Shown here: positions 30,752 through 38,560 of the stretch, one piece after another
Layout: each line of letters opens with the position of its first letter
How positions within the stretch are numbered: the first letter of the stretch is position 1
DNA from: an uncultured Lysobacterales bacterium
Lineage (GTDB): Bacteria > Pseudomonadota > Gammaproteobacteria > Xanthomonadales > Ahniellaceae
Reading direction: 5' to 3'
DNA: 38,560 nt
Assembly (NCBI GenBank): GCA_937924195.1
Contig: CALDVP010000091.1
Span: 1 to 38,560 of the forward strand
The notes under the pieces: generated by a model
Told to the model about the DNA's origin: nothing
The model's input: the letters and a program-made list of their open reading frames with translations, nothing else
Databases searched by the model: none
Program-made: the position numbers and the translations under genes

Positions 30752-33145
30752 ATGAGACGTCTTGCCGCCCTGCTCTTGCTGGCCGCCCTGGTGGGCAAGG
30801 CCCACGCCTTCGAACCCTTCGTGGTCGGGGACATTCGCGTCGACGGTCTGGCGCGTATCTCGCCCGGCACCGTGTTCACATATTTACCGGTCGAGAAGGG
30901 CGATCGTCTCGACGCCTCCCGCGCCGGTGAGGCCGTGCGGGCCCTCTACCGGACAGGCTTCTTCCGCGACGTGCAGTTGTCGCGCCAGGGCGACATCCTC
31001 GTCATCACCGTGATCGAGCGCCCGGCGATCGCCAAGATCGACATCGATGGCAACAAGGACATCAAGGACGAGGACCTGCTGCGCGTGCTGCGCGAAATCG
31101 GCCTTTCCGAGGGTGAAACCTTCGACCGCCTCGACCTCGAGCGACTGACGCAGGAGCTCGTGCGCCAGTACAACAACCGCGGCAAGTACAACGTCTCGAT
31201 CAAGCCCACGGTCAAGGAGATCGACCGCAACCGCGTCGAGATCAGGATCGACATCGTCGAGGGCAAGGCCGCGCGCATCAGCCACGTCAATCTCGTCGGC
31301 AACGAAACCTTCCCCGAGGACGAGATCCGCTCCGACTGGGAGTCGTCCCCGACCAACTGGCTCAGCTGGTACTCGCGCAACGACCAGTACTCGCGCGAAA
31401 AGCTCTCCGGCGATCTCGAGCGCCTGCAGTCCTTCTATCAGGACCGCGGTTACGTCGACTTCGACATCGAATCAACCCAGGTCTCGATCAGTCCAGACCG
31501 CCGGAATATCTACATCACCGCGAACATCCGCGAGGGCGAGACCTACACGATCTCGGAGATCCGGTTCTCCGGCAACCTGATCCTCTCTGAGGAGGACCTT
31601 CGCCAGCTCGTGATCTCGCAGCCTGGCGAGATCTTCTCGCGGCGCAAGCTCGAGGTGACCTCGGAGGCGATCACGCAGGTCCTCGGGAACATCGGCTACG
31701 CATTTGCCGAGGTGACACCGATTCCGACGCTCGACAAGGAGAACCGCACGGTCGCGGTCAACTTCTTCGTGAACCCGGGCAAGCGGGTCTACGTGCGCCG
31801 CGTGACCTTCGAGGGGAACACGCAGACCCAGGACGAGGTCATGCGGCGGGAGATGCGACAGCTCGAGGGCGCGTGGTTCTCGCAGGCCGCGATCGACCGT
31901 TCCAGGACGCGCCTGCGCCGCCTCGGATTCTTCAGCGAGGTCGACATCTCGACGCCGCGCGTACCCGGCAGCGATGACCAGATCGACGTCGTGGTCAAGG
32001 TCAAGGAGCAAGCAGCAGGAGCCTTCCAGTTCGGACTCGGCTGGTCTCAGTTGCAGGGCCTCGTCACCAGCCTCTCGGTGCAGCAGCGCAACTTCCTCGG
32101 CACTGGCAACAGCGTCGGCGTCGCGATCCAGAACAACTCCTTCCTGCGCCAGTTCGACTTCAACTACTTCAACCCGTACTTCACCGACGACGGGATCAGC
32201 ATCGGCTACAACCTGCGTTACTCCGAGCTAGACCAGTCGAACGCGAACATCGCGAATTACACCACCGACACCGTCTCAGGCAGCGTGCTGTTCGGCGTGC
32301 CACTGACCGAAACCGACACGGTCAGCTTCCAGTTCGGCATCGACCGAAACAAGCTCTCGACCACCGACGGAGCGACTCCCCGGATCCTGATCGACTACCT
32401 GGTCGACAACCTTGGGGACCGCCAACGCTTCCCTTGTCTCGACGTCCCCGACGAGAACGGCAACCTGCCGCCCACCTGCGTCGAACTGGGGCCCTTCCGC
32501 CAGTGGACCGTCAATTCGTGGACGCTCGACGCGTTTTGGGCGCGGGACTCGCGCAACAAGTTCTTCGCGCCGACCCGCGGCGCCTTCCAGCGCTTCGGCG
32601 CGCAGATCGCCCTGCCGGGCTCGGACCTCCAGTACTACCGGCTCTCCTACCGCGGTGGGCGATATTTCCCGCTCAACGGCTCGCTGACGCTGCTCGGTCA
32701 GATCGACCTCGGATACGGCGACGGCTACGGCTCGACGAAGGGTTTGCCGTTCTGGCAGAACTACTACGCCGGTGGCACCGCTGCCGGGGTGCGCGGGTTC
32801 CAGGACAATACGCTCGGGCCTTGCGACGACCAGACGTTTTTCGGGACCTTCTGTCAGCCGCTCGGCGGCGCCTTCAGGACGGTCGGAACCATGGAGCTGA
32901 TCTTTCCGACGCCGTTCGCCAAGCGCGGGCAGGACTCGACCCAGTTTTCCGCCTTCGTCGATGTCGGCAACGTGTTCGAAAACTTCGACGCCTTCGACGC
33001 GAACGAACTGCGCGCCTCGGCGGGCCTCTCGTTCAAGTGGCAGGCACCGGTCGGGCCGATCATCATCAACTTCGCCCGCCCACTGCGAAAGAAGGACGGC
33101 GATCGGACCGAGACGATCCAGTTCAACTTCGGCCAGCAATTCTGA
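30752..33145 (+). CDS. bamA: Outer membrane protein assembly factor BamA
   Basis: Signal peptide; five POTRA-like repeats; barrel with GGTAAGVRGFQDNTLGP (VRGF motif); terminal aromatic beta-signal IQFNFGQQF. Confidence 0.96.
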   Translation: MRRLAALLLLAALVGKAHAFEPFVVGDIRVDGLARISPGTVFTYLPVEKGDRLDASRAGEAVRALYRTGFFRDVQLSRQGDILVITVIERPAIAKIDIDGNKDIKDEDLLRVLREIGLSEGETFDRLDLERLTQELVRQYNNRGKYNVSIKPTVKEIDRNRVEIRIDIVEGKAARISHVNLVGNETFPEDEIRSDWESSPTNWLSWYSRNDQYSREKLSGDLERLQSFYQDRGYVDFDIESTQVSISPDRRNIYITANIREGETYTISEIRFSGNLILSEEDLRQLVISQPGEIFSRRKLEVTSEAITQVLGNIGYAFAEVTPIPTLDKENRTVAVNFFVNPGKRVYVRRVTFEGNTQTQDEVMRREMRQLEGAWFSQAAIDRSRTRLRRLGFFSEVDISTPRVPGSDDQIDVVVKVKEQAAGAFQFGLGWSQLQGLVTSLSVQQRNFLGTGNSVGVAIQNNSFLRQFDFNYFNPYFTDDGISIGYNLRYSELDQSNANIANYTTDTVSGSVLFGVPLTETDTVSFQFGIDRNKLSTTDGATPRILIDYLVDNLGDRQRFPCLDVPDENGNLPPTCVELGPFRQWTVNSWTLDAFWARDSRNKFFAPTRGAFQRFGAQIALPGSDLQYYRLSYRGGRYFPLNGSLTLLGQIDLGYGDGYGSTKGLPFWQNYYAGGTAAGVRGFQDNTLGPCDDQTFFGTFCQPLGGAFRTVGTMELIFPTPFAKRGQDSTQFSAFVDVGNVFENFDAFDANELRASAGLSFKWQAPVGPIIINFARPLRKKDGDRTETIQFNFGQQF

Positions 33146-33173
33146 GGACCGGCAGCTCAGGCGGACATCGGAA

Positions 33174-33746
33174 ATGGCCGCGACGATCGGCGGCAACGCA
33201 AGTCGAGAGGTGGCGCGAGTCCGGCGCATCGCCCGGATCGCGTGCATCATCGTCGCGCTCGGCAGCTTGGTCGCGCCAGTGGGCGCCCAGGGCACGCGGG
33301 TCGGTTACGTCGATATGAAGCGACTGATCGATGCGGCGCCGCAGCTGCAGGCAGGGCGCGCACTGCTGGAGCGCGAGTTCGCCGACCGCGACGCGGCGCT
33401 GCGCGCCGAACAGCAGCGTCTCTCCGAACTCGAAGCACGCCATCGGCGCGAAGCCGGGGTCGTCGACGCCGCGACCGCGGAAGCGCGGGCACGCGAGATC
33501 GACGCGCTGCGCCGCAACCTCGAGCGCACCCGGACACGTCTGCGCGAGGACCTCAATCGGCGCGCCCAGGAGGAATACAAGCGCCGCTGGGACGCGATGC
33601 AGGACGAGGTCACTGCGTTCGCGCGCGAGAGCGGCTACGACCTGATCGTCGAGTCGCCCGTCGTCTATGCCAGCCCGTCGATCGACGTCACCGATGCGAT
33701 CCTCGAGCGATTGCGCCGCGAGCACTCCCGCGGGCAGGACCGATGA
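33174..33746 (+). CDS. skp: OmpH/Skp-family periplasmic chaperone
   Basis: N-terminal hydrophobic signal; RVGYVDMKRLIDAAPQLQAGRALLEREF, charged coiled coil; between bamA and lpxD. Confidence 0.92.
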   Translation: MAATIGGNASREVARVRRIARIACIIVALGSLVAPVGAQGTRVGYVDMKRLIDAAPQLQAGRALLEREFADRDAALRAEQQRLSELEARHRREAGVVDAATAEARAREIDALRRNLERTRTRLREDLNRRAQEEYKRRWDAMQDEVTAFARESGYDLIVESPVVYASPSIDVTDAILERLRREHSRGQDR

Positions 33747-34768
33747 GCCCCGTCACCACCCTCGGCGAGGTCGCCGACCGCTTCGGCCTCGCGTTATCGG
33801 GGGAGCCGGCGGTCGCGATCCGCGGCGTCGCGACGCTCCGCGCGGCCGGGCCTGACCAGCTCACCTTCCTTGCCAACCCGGCCTACCGGGCGCAACTGCC
33901 GACCACGCGGGCGGCTGCGGTCGTCCTGCACGAGGCCGACCGCGATTCGGCGCCTGGCGCCGTGCTGGTTTCGCGCAATCCCTACGCCGACTTCGCGCGG
34001 ATCGCGGCGCTGTTCGAGCCTCCGGTTCCGCGCCACCCGGGGGTACACGAGACCGCCGTCATCGACCCGGACGCGGTGGTCGAGGATGGCGCCAGCATCG
34101 GCGCGCACACGTCGGTCGGCCCGCGCTCGCGCATCGCGCGCGGTGCGATCATCGGACCGGGCTGCGTCGTCGGCGAGGACTGTATCGTCGGCGAGGGCAG
34201 CGAGCTGGTGGCCCGCGTGACGCTGGTGCGCCGCGTGCGCCTCGGACGCCGGGTACGGGTCCACCCCGGTGCGGTACTGGGCGCCGACGGCTTCGGCATC
34301 GCGATGGACCAGGGCGCCTGGGTCAAGGTGCCGCAACTCGGCGGAGTCGTGGTCGGCGACGACTGCGAAATCGGCGCCAACACGACGATCGACCGCGGCG
34401 CCCTCGACGACACGATCCTCGAGGAGGACGTGCGCCTCGACAACCAGATCCAGATCGGCCACAACGTCATCATCGGCGCGCACACCGCGATCGCCGGCTG
34501 CGCGGCGGTGGCCGGGAGCACGCGCATCGGCCGCTGGTGCCTGATCGGCGGCGGTGCCGGCATCGTCGGTCACATCGAGATCTGCGACCGGGTCACGATC
34601 AACGCGATGTCGATGGTCTCGCACAGCATCCGCGAACCCGGCACCTATGCTTCCGGCACCGCGCTGCAGGAAAACGACCAGTGGCGGCGGAACGCCGCCC
34701 GACTGCGCCGCCTCGACGAGTTCGTGCGCCGCGTCAACGCCCGACTGAACCCCAGGAATGAACCATGA
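33743..34768 (+). CDS. lpxD: UDP-3-O-(3-hydroxyacyl)glucosamine N-acyltransferase
   Basis: [48 protein letters not shown]; hexapeptide repeats; [31 protein letters not shown]. Confidence 0.96.
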   Translation: MSPVTTLGEVADRFGLALSGEPAVAIRGVATLRAAGPDQLTFLANPAYRAQLPTTRAAAVVLHEADRDSAPGAVLVSRNPYADFARIAALFEPPVPRHPGVHETAVIDPDAVVEDGASIGAHTSVGPRSRIARGAIIGPGCVVGEDCIVGEGSELVARVTLVRRVRLGRRVRVHPGAVLGADGFGIAMDQGAWVKVPQLGGVVVGDDCEIGANTTIDRGALDDTILEEDVRLDNQIQIGHNVIIGAHTAIAGCAAVAGSTRIGRWCLIGGGAGIVGHIEICDRVTINAMSMVSHSIREPGTYASGTALQENDQWRRNAARLRRLDEFVRRVNARLNPRNEP

Positions 34769-35238
34769 ACGACCCCATTGCCGACGCGCCGGTGACCCTG
34801 CCCTTGGACGTGAACCGCATCATCGAGATGCTGCCGCACCGCTATCCCTTCCTGCTGATCGACCGGGTGGTCGAGTTCGAGTGCGGCGTGCGGCTCGTCG
34901 CGATCAAGAACGTCACCATCAACGAATCGTTTTTCCAGGGACATTTCCCGGGTCATCCGGTGATGCCCGGAGTGCTCATCATCGAGGCGCTGGCGCAGGC
35001 CTCCGGCGTGCTGACCCAGTTGTCGGAGGGCGGGCCACGTCGCGAGGGACGCGTCTACTACCTGGTCCGGGTCGACAAGGCGCGTTTCTCGCGCATCGTC
35101 GTGCCGGGCGACCAGTTGCGACTGGAGGTTCACCAGAAGCGGATGATCAGCCGCATGGGCCTCTACACCTGCTGCGCGACGGTCGACGGCGAGGAAGTCG
35201 CCAGCGCCGAGATCCTCTGCGCCGAGCGGAGGAACTGA
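34765..35238 (+). CDS. fabZ: 3-hydroxyacyl-ACP dehydratase FabZ
   Basis: [50 protein letters not shown]. Confidence 0.97.
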   Translation: MNDPIADAPVTLPLDVNRIIEMLPHRYPFLLIDRVVEFECGVRLVAIKNVTINESFFQGHFPGHPVMPGVLIIEALAQASGVLTQLSEGGPRREGRVYYLVRVDKARFSRIVVPGDQLRLEVHQKRMISRMGLYTCCATVDGEEVASAEILCAERRN

Positions 35239-35240
35239 GC

Positions 35241-36020
35241 GTGACGGCGCGCATCCACCCAAGCGCCCTCGTCGACCCGTCGGCCCGCATCGCGGACGAT
35301 GTCGAGATCGGTCCGTTCTGCGTCATCGATGCCGGCGTCGAGATCGGCGACGGAACCGTCATCGGCGCCCATTGCGTGATCGAGGGACCGACGCGGATCG
35401 GGCGGCACAACCAGATCCATCCGCACTGCGTGATCGGCGGCGAGCCGCAGGACAAGAAATATGCGGGGGAGCCGACTCGTCTCGAGATCGGCGACCACAA
35501 CACGATCCGCGAGTTCGTCACGATCAACCGTGGCACCGTGCAGGACGACGGCCTGACGCGTATCGGCGACCACAACTGGATCATGGCCTACGTCCACGTC
35601 GCCCACGACTGCAAGGTCGGCAGCCACACGATCTTCGCCAACGCGGCATCGCTCGCCGGGCACGTGCGCGTCGACGACTTCGTGATCCTCGGCGGCTTCA
35701 CGCTGGTGCACCAGTTCTGCCAGATCGGCGCGCACGCCTTCACCTCCATGGGCTCGATCGTCAACCGCGACGTGCCGCCCTTCGTCACGGTCGCCGGCAA
35801 CTTCGCCGAACCCAAGGGCATCAACAGCGAGGGCCTGAAGCGCCGCGGCTACGACAGCGACCGCATCATGTCGATCCGTCGCGCCTACAAGACCCTGTAC
35901 AAGGCCGGGCTGCCGCTCGCCGAGGCGCGCGAGCAGCTGGCGACCGCCGCGCAGTCCGCGCCCGACCTGCGCCTGATGCTCGAGTTCATCGATCGCAGCG
36001 AGCGCTCGCTGATCCGCTGA
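35241..36020 (+). CDS. lpxA: UDP-N-acetylglucosamine acyltransferase LpxA
   Basis: [68 protein letters not shown]-type repeats; GTG start 2 nt after the fabZ stop. Confidence 0.96.
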   Translation: MTARIHPSALVDPSARIADDVEIGPFCVIDAGVEIGDGTVIGAHCVIEGPTRIGRHNQIHPHCVIGGEPQDKKYAGEPTRLEIGDHNTIREFVTINRGTVQDDGLTRIGDHNWIMAYVHVAHDCKVGSHTIFANAASLAGHVRVDDFVILGGFTLVHQFCQIGAHAFTSMGSIVNRDVPPFVTVAGNFAEPKGINSEGLKRRGYDSDRIMSIRRAYKTLYKAGLPLAEAREQLATAAQSAPDLRLMLEFIDRSERSLIR

Positions 36021-36027
36021 GGCGGGC

Positions 36028-37194
36028 GTGGACGCCGCTCCGACGACTGGCCCTGACGCACCGCGCCCGCTGCGGATCGCGCTGGTTGCCGGCGAAGACT
36101 CGGGCGACCTGCTCGGCGCCGACCTCGCACGGGCGATCGCGGCTCGCGTGCCGAACGTCGAACTTGCCGGTATCGCCGGGCCGCGCATGGCCGCTGCCGG
36201 TGTCGCTGCGTGGTGGCCGTCCTCCGACCTCGCGGTGATGGGGCTCGTCGAGGTCCTCCGCCACCTGCCCCGCCTCCTGCGCCTGCGCCGGGCACTGGTC
36301 GAGCGCGTCGTCGCGTGGCGGCCGGACGTCTACGTCGGCATCGACGCGCCGGATTTCAACCTCGGGGTCGAGCGCCGCCTCAAAACGCGGGACCTGCGCA
36401 CCGTCCACTACGTCTCGCCCTCGATCTGGGCCTGGCGCGAGTCGCGTGCGACCGCGATCGGCGCCTGTGCCGATCGCGTGCTGTGCCTGTTCCCGATGGA
36501 GCCGCCGATCTATGCCCGCCATGGGGTCGACGCGCGCTTCGTCGGCCACCCGCTCGCCGACGCCTTCGCGCTCGAACCCGACCGCGCGGCGGCGCGCGTC
36601 GCCCTCGGAATCCCCGAAGCAGCGCGCGTGCTGGCGGTGCTGCCTGGCAGTCGGGTCGGCGAGGTCGCTCGGCTCGGCGCGATCTTCGCCGACGCCGCGG
36701 AGCGCCTGCGCCGCTCGCATCCGGACCTGGTCGCGATCGCGCCGCTGGCGAACGCGCGCTGCCGCGACGCCTTTGCGCCCTTCGCGGCCGGGATCCAGCT
36801 ATTCGATGGCCGCTCGCATGAAGCCATGATCGCGGCCGACGTCGTGCTGCTGGCCTCGGGCACGGCCGCCCTCGAGGCGATGCTCGCAAAACGGCCGATG
36901 GTGGTCGGCTATCGCATCGCGCCGCTGACGCACTTCATCGTCAAGCGGCTCGGCCTGATGAAGACCGAACGCTATTCGCTGCCGAACGTTCTGGCCGGTG
37001 AGACGCTGGTGCCGGAACTGATGCAGCACGACTGCACGCCCGAACGGCTGGCCGAAGCCGCCGCCCGCCTGCTCGATGACCCCACCGAGTCGACTGTTGC
37101 CCTGGGCCGCTTTCGCGAGCTCCACGAAACCCTCCGCCGCGACGCCAGCGAACGCGCGGCCGAGGCGATCCTCGACCTCATGGAGGCCCGATGA
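36028..37194 (+). CDS. lpxB: Lipid-A-disaccharide synthase
   Basis: [89 protein letters not shown]. Confidence 0.96.
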   Translation: MDAAPTTGPDAPRPLRIALVAGEDSGDLLGADLARAIAARVPNVELAGIAGPRMAAAGVAAWWPSSDLAVMGLVEVLRHLPRLLRLRRALVERVVAWRPDVYVGIDAPDFNLGVERRLKTRDLRTVHYVSPSIWAWRESRATAIGACADRVLCLFPMEPPIYARHGVDARFVGHPLADAFALEPDRAAARVALGIPEAARVLAVLPGSRVGEVARLGAIFADAAERLRRSHPDLVAIAPLANARCRDAFAPFAAGIQLFDGRSHEAMIAADVVLLASGTAALEAMLAKRPMVVGYRIAPLTHFIVKRLGLMKTERYSLPNVLAGETLVPELMQHDCTPERLAEAAARLLDDPTESTVALGRFRELHETLRRDASERAAEAILDLMEAR

Positions 37195-37868
37195 GCGGCC
37201 GCCGCAGCGCGGAGATCCGGCCCTTACGGCCTGCCATCGGTCTCATCGCCGGTGTCGACGAAGCCGGCCGCGGGCCGATCGCGGGGCCAGTGGTAGTCGC
37301 GGCGGTGATCCTCGACCCGGCGCGGCCGATCGACGGACTGGCCGATTCCAAGCGGCTCACGGCCAAGCGACGGGCGATGCTCGACGTCGAGATCCGCCGA
37401 CTCGCGATCGCCCATGCCGTCGTCGTCGTTCCGGCGATCACGATCGATCGCAGCAACATCCTCGCGGCGACACTCGCCGGCATGCGCGAGGCGCTGGCCG
37501 CCCTCACGCCCTCCCCCGTCCACGCCCTGATCGATGGCAACCAGCTGCCGATGGACCTGCCTTGCTCCGCCGAGGCCATCGTCGGCGGCGACGCGCTCGA
37601 GCCCCCGATCAGCGCGGCTTCGATCCTCGCCAAGGTCCATCGCGACCGGCTGCTAGAGGACCTCGACGCGCGCTTCCCCAGCTACGGCTTCGCCCGCCAC
37701 CGCGGCTATCCGACCCCCGAGCACCTCGACGCGCTCGCCCGCCTCGGCCCCTGCCCGGAACACCGACGCAGCTTCGTACCGGTACGGGCCTGCCTCGCCG
37801 GCACCGACCCGTTCGATGCACTGGCGCGCCCGGCAACCCCGGTTCGCCCGCGGGGGACCCGCCCATGA
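37191..37868 (+). CDS. rnhB: Ribonuclease HII
   Basis: [77 protein letters not shown]. Confidence 0.96.
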   Translation: MSGRRSAEIRPLRPAIGLIAGVDEAGRGPIAGPVVVAAVILDPARPIDGLADSKRLTAKRRAMLDVEIRRLAIAHAVVVVPAITIDRSNILAATLAGMREALAALTPSPVHALIDGNQLPMDLPCSAEAIVGGDALEPPISAASILAKVHRDRLLEDLDARFPSYGFARHRGYPTPEHLDALARLGPCPEHRRSFVPVRACLAGTDPFDALARPATPVRPRGTRP

Positions 37869-38473
37869 CGATTCATGAGCTGAAACCGCATTTCCAGGCG
37901 CTGCTGCGTCCCCTCGTCCGAAAGCTGGCGGCGATCGGCGTCACCGCCAACGAGGTCACCGTGGCGGCCGCCCTGGGCTCGGTCGCCCTGGGCCTTGGAC
38001 TCGTTGCCGCAGCGCAGGACCACCGCTGGTACGCCCTGCTCGCGCCGTGGCTCTTCGCACGCATGGCGCTCAACGCGATCGACGGCATGCTCGCGCGCGA
38101 GCACGGACAGCAGAGCGCGCTCGGCGCGTGCCTCAACGAGGTCGGCGACGTCGTGTCGGACCTCGCGTTGTGGCTGCCGGTGTTGCTGTGGCCCGCACTC
38201 GACCCGCGGCTCGCGATCGCGTTCGTCGGGCTGCTGGTCCTCACCGAGTTTGCGGGGCTGCTGGGACCTGCGATCGGCGCCTCGCGGCGCTACGAGGGTC
38301 CGATGGGCAAGAGCGATCGCGCACTGGTCCTCGGCGTGCTCGGCCTCGTGATCGCCGCGACCGGCATGCTGCCGGCCCCGTCGATCCTCCTTGCAATCTT
38401 CGCCCTGCTGTTGGCGATCACGAGCTTGCGCCGGATCCGCGCCGCGCTCGCCGAGATGGCACGACCTGATTAG
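37865..38473 (+). CDS. CDP-alcohol phosphatidyltransferase-family membrane protein
   Basis: Motif [30 protein letters not shown] matches the CDP-AP signature with Asn at two usually Asp positions; multispan hydrophobic; start overlaps the rnhB stop. Confidence 0.88.
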   Translation: MTIHELKPHFQALLRPLVRKLAAIGVTANEVTVAAALGSVALGLGLVAAAQDHRWYALLAPWLFARMALNAIDGMLAREHGQQSALGACLNEVGDVVSDLALWLPVLLWPALDPRLAIAFVGLLVLTEFAGLLGPAIGASRRYEGPMGKSDRALVLGVLGLVIAATGMLPAPSILLAIFALLLAITSLRRIRAALAEMARPD

Positions 38474-38484
38474 CCCCGAAGCTC

Positions 38485-38523
38485 AGCGACGCAGTGAGGG
38501 TCGCGGCTGACCCTCTCGCTGCA
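38485..38523. other. Inverted-repeat hairpin in intergenic DNA at the window edge (terminator or dispersed palindromic repeat)
   Basis: GAGGGTC-gcggct-GACCCTC with flanking CAGCGA...TCGCTG complementarity; followed by GGCC-GGAA-GGCC. Confidence 0.4.
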
Positions 38524-38560
38524 AGGCCGGAAGGCCATGGTGTGTCCAGTGGGCAGCTTT

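Overview
This is a 38.6 kb, very GC-rich stretch of gammaproteobacterial chromosome, probably Xanthomonadales/Lysobacterales-like (inferred from synteny and protein families, not searched). Nearly all of it is conserved housekeeping DNA. On the minus strand: a sigma-E module (rpoE-rseA-rseB-degP), a c-di-GMP GGDEF/EAL protein translationally coupled to a small uncharacterised protein, an S46 dipeptidyl-peptidase, OmpA, an MmgE/PrpD protein, and the map-glnD / dapD-arsC-like-dapE block. On the plus strand: a FadJ-type multifunctional beta-oxidation protein coupled to a secreted S8 protease, rpsB-tsf-pyrH-frr, and the envelope cluster uppS-cdsA-dxr-rseP-bamA-skp-lpxD-fabZ-lpxA-lpxB-rnhB plus a CDP-alcohol phosphatidyltransferase. 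I saw no CRISPR array, prophage, IS element, rRNA or confident tRNA. The items most worth a second look are: the small protein at 6553-7071, which resembles the degenerate N-terminal half of Ycf46-type AAA ATPases and is coupled to the c-di-GMP enzyme; the S8 protease with a terminal '...FRNSFEP' tail, coupled to fadJ; an S46 peptidase with Met at the position that sets DPP7/DPP11 specificity; and a CDP-alcohol phosphatidyltransferase with Asn at two of the four usual Asp positions. I do not see clear evidence of a wholly new multi-gene system.
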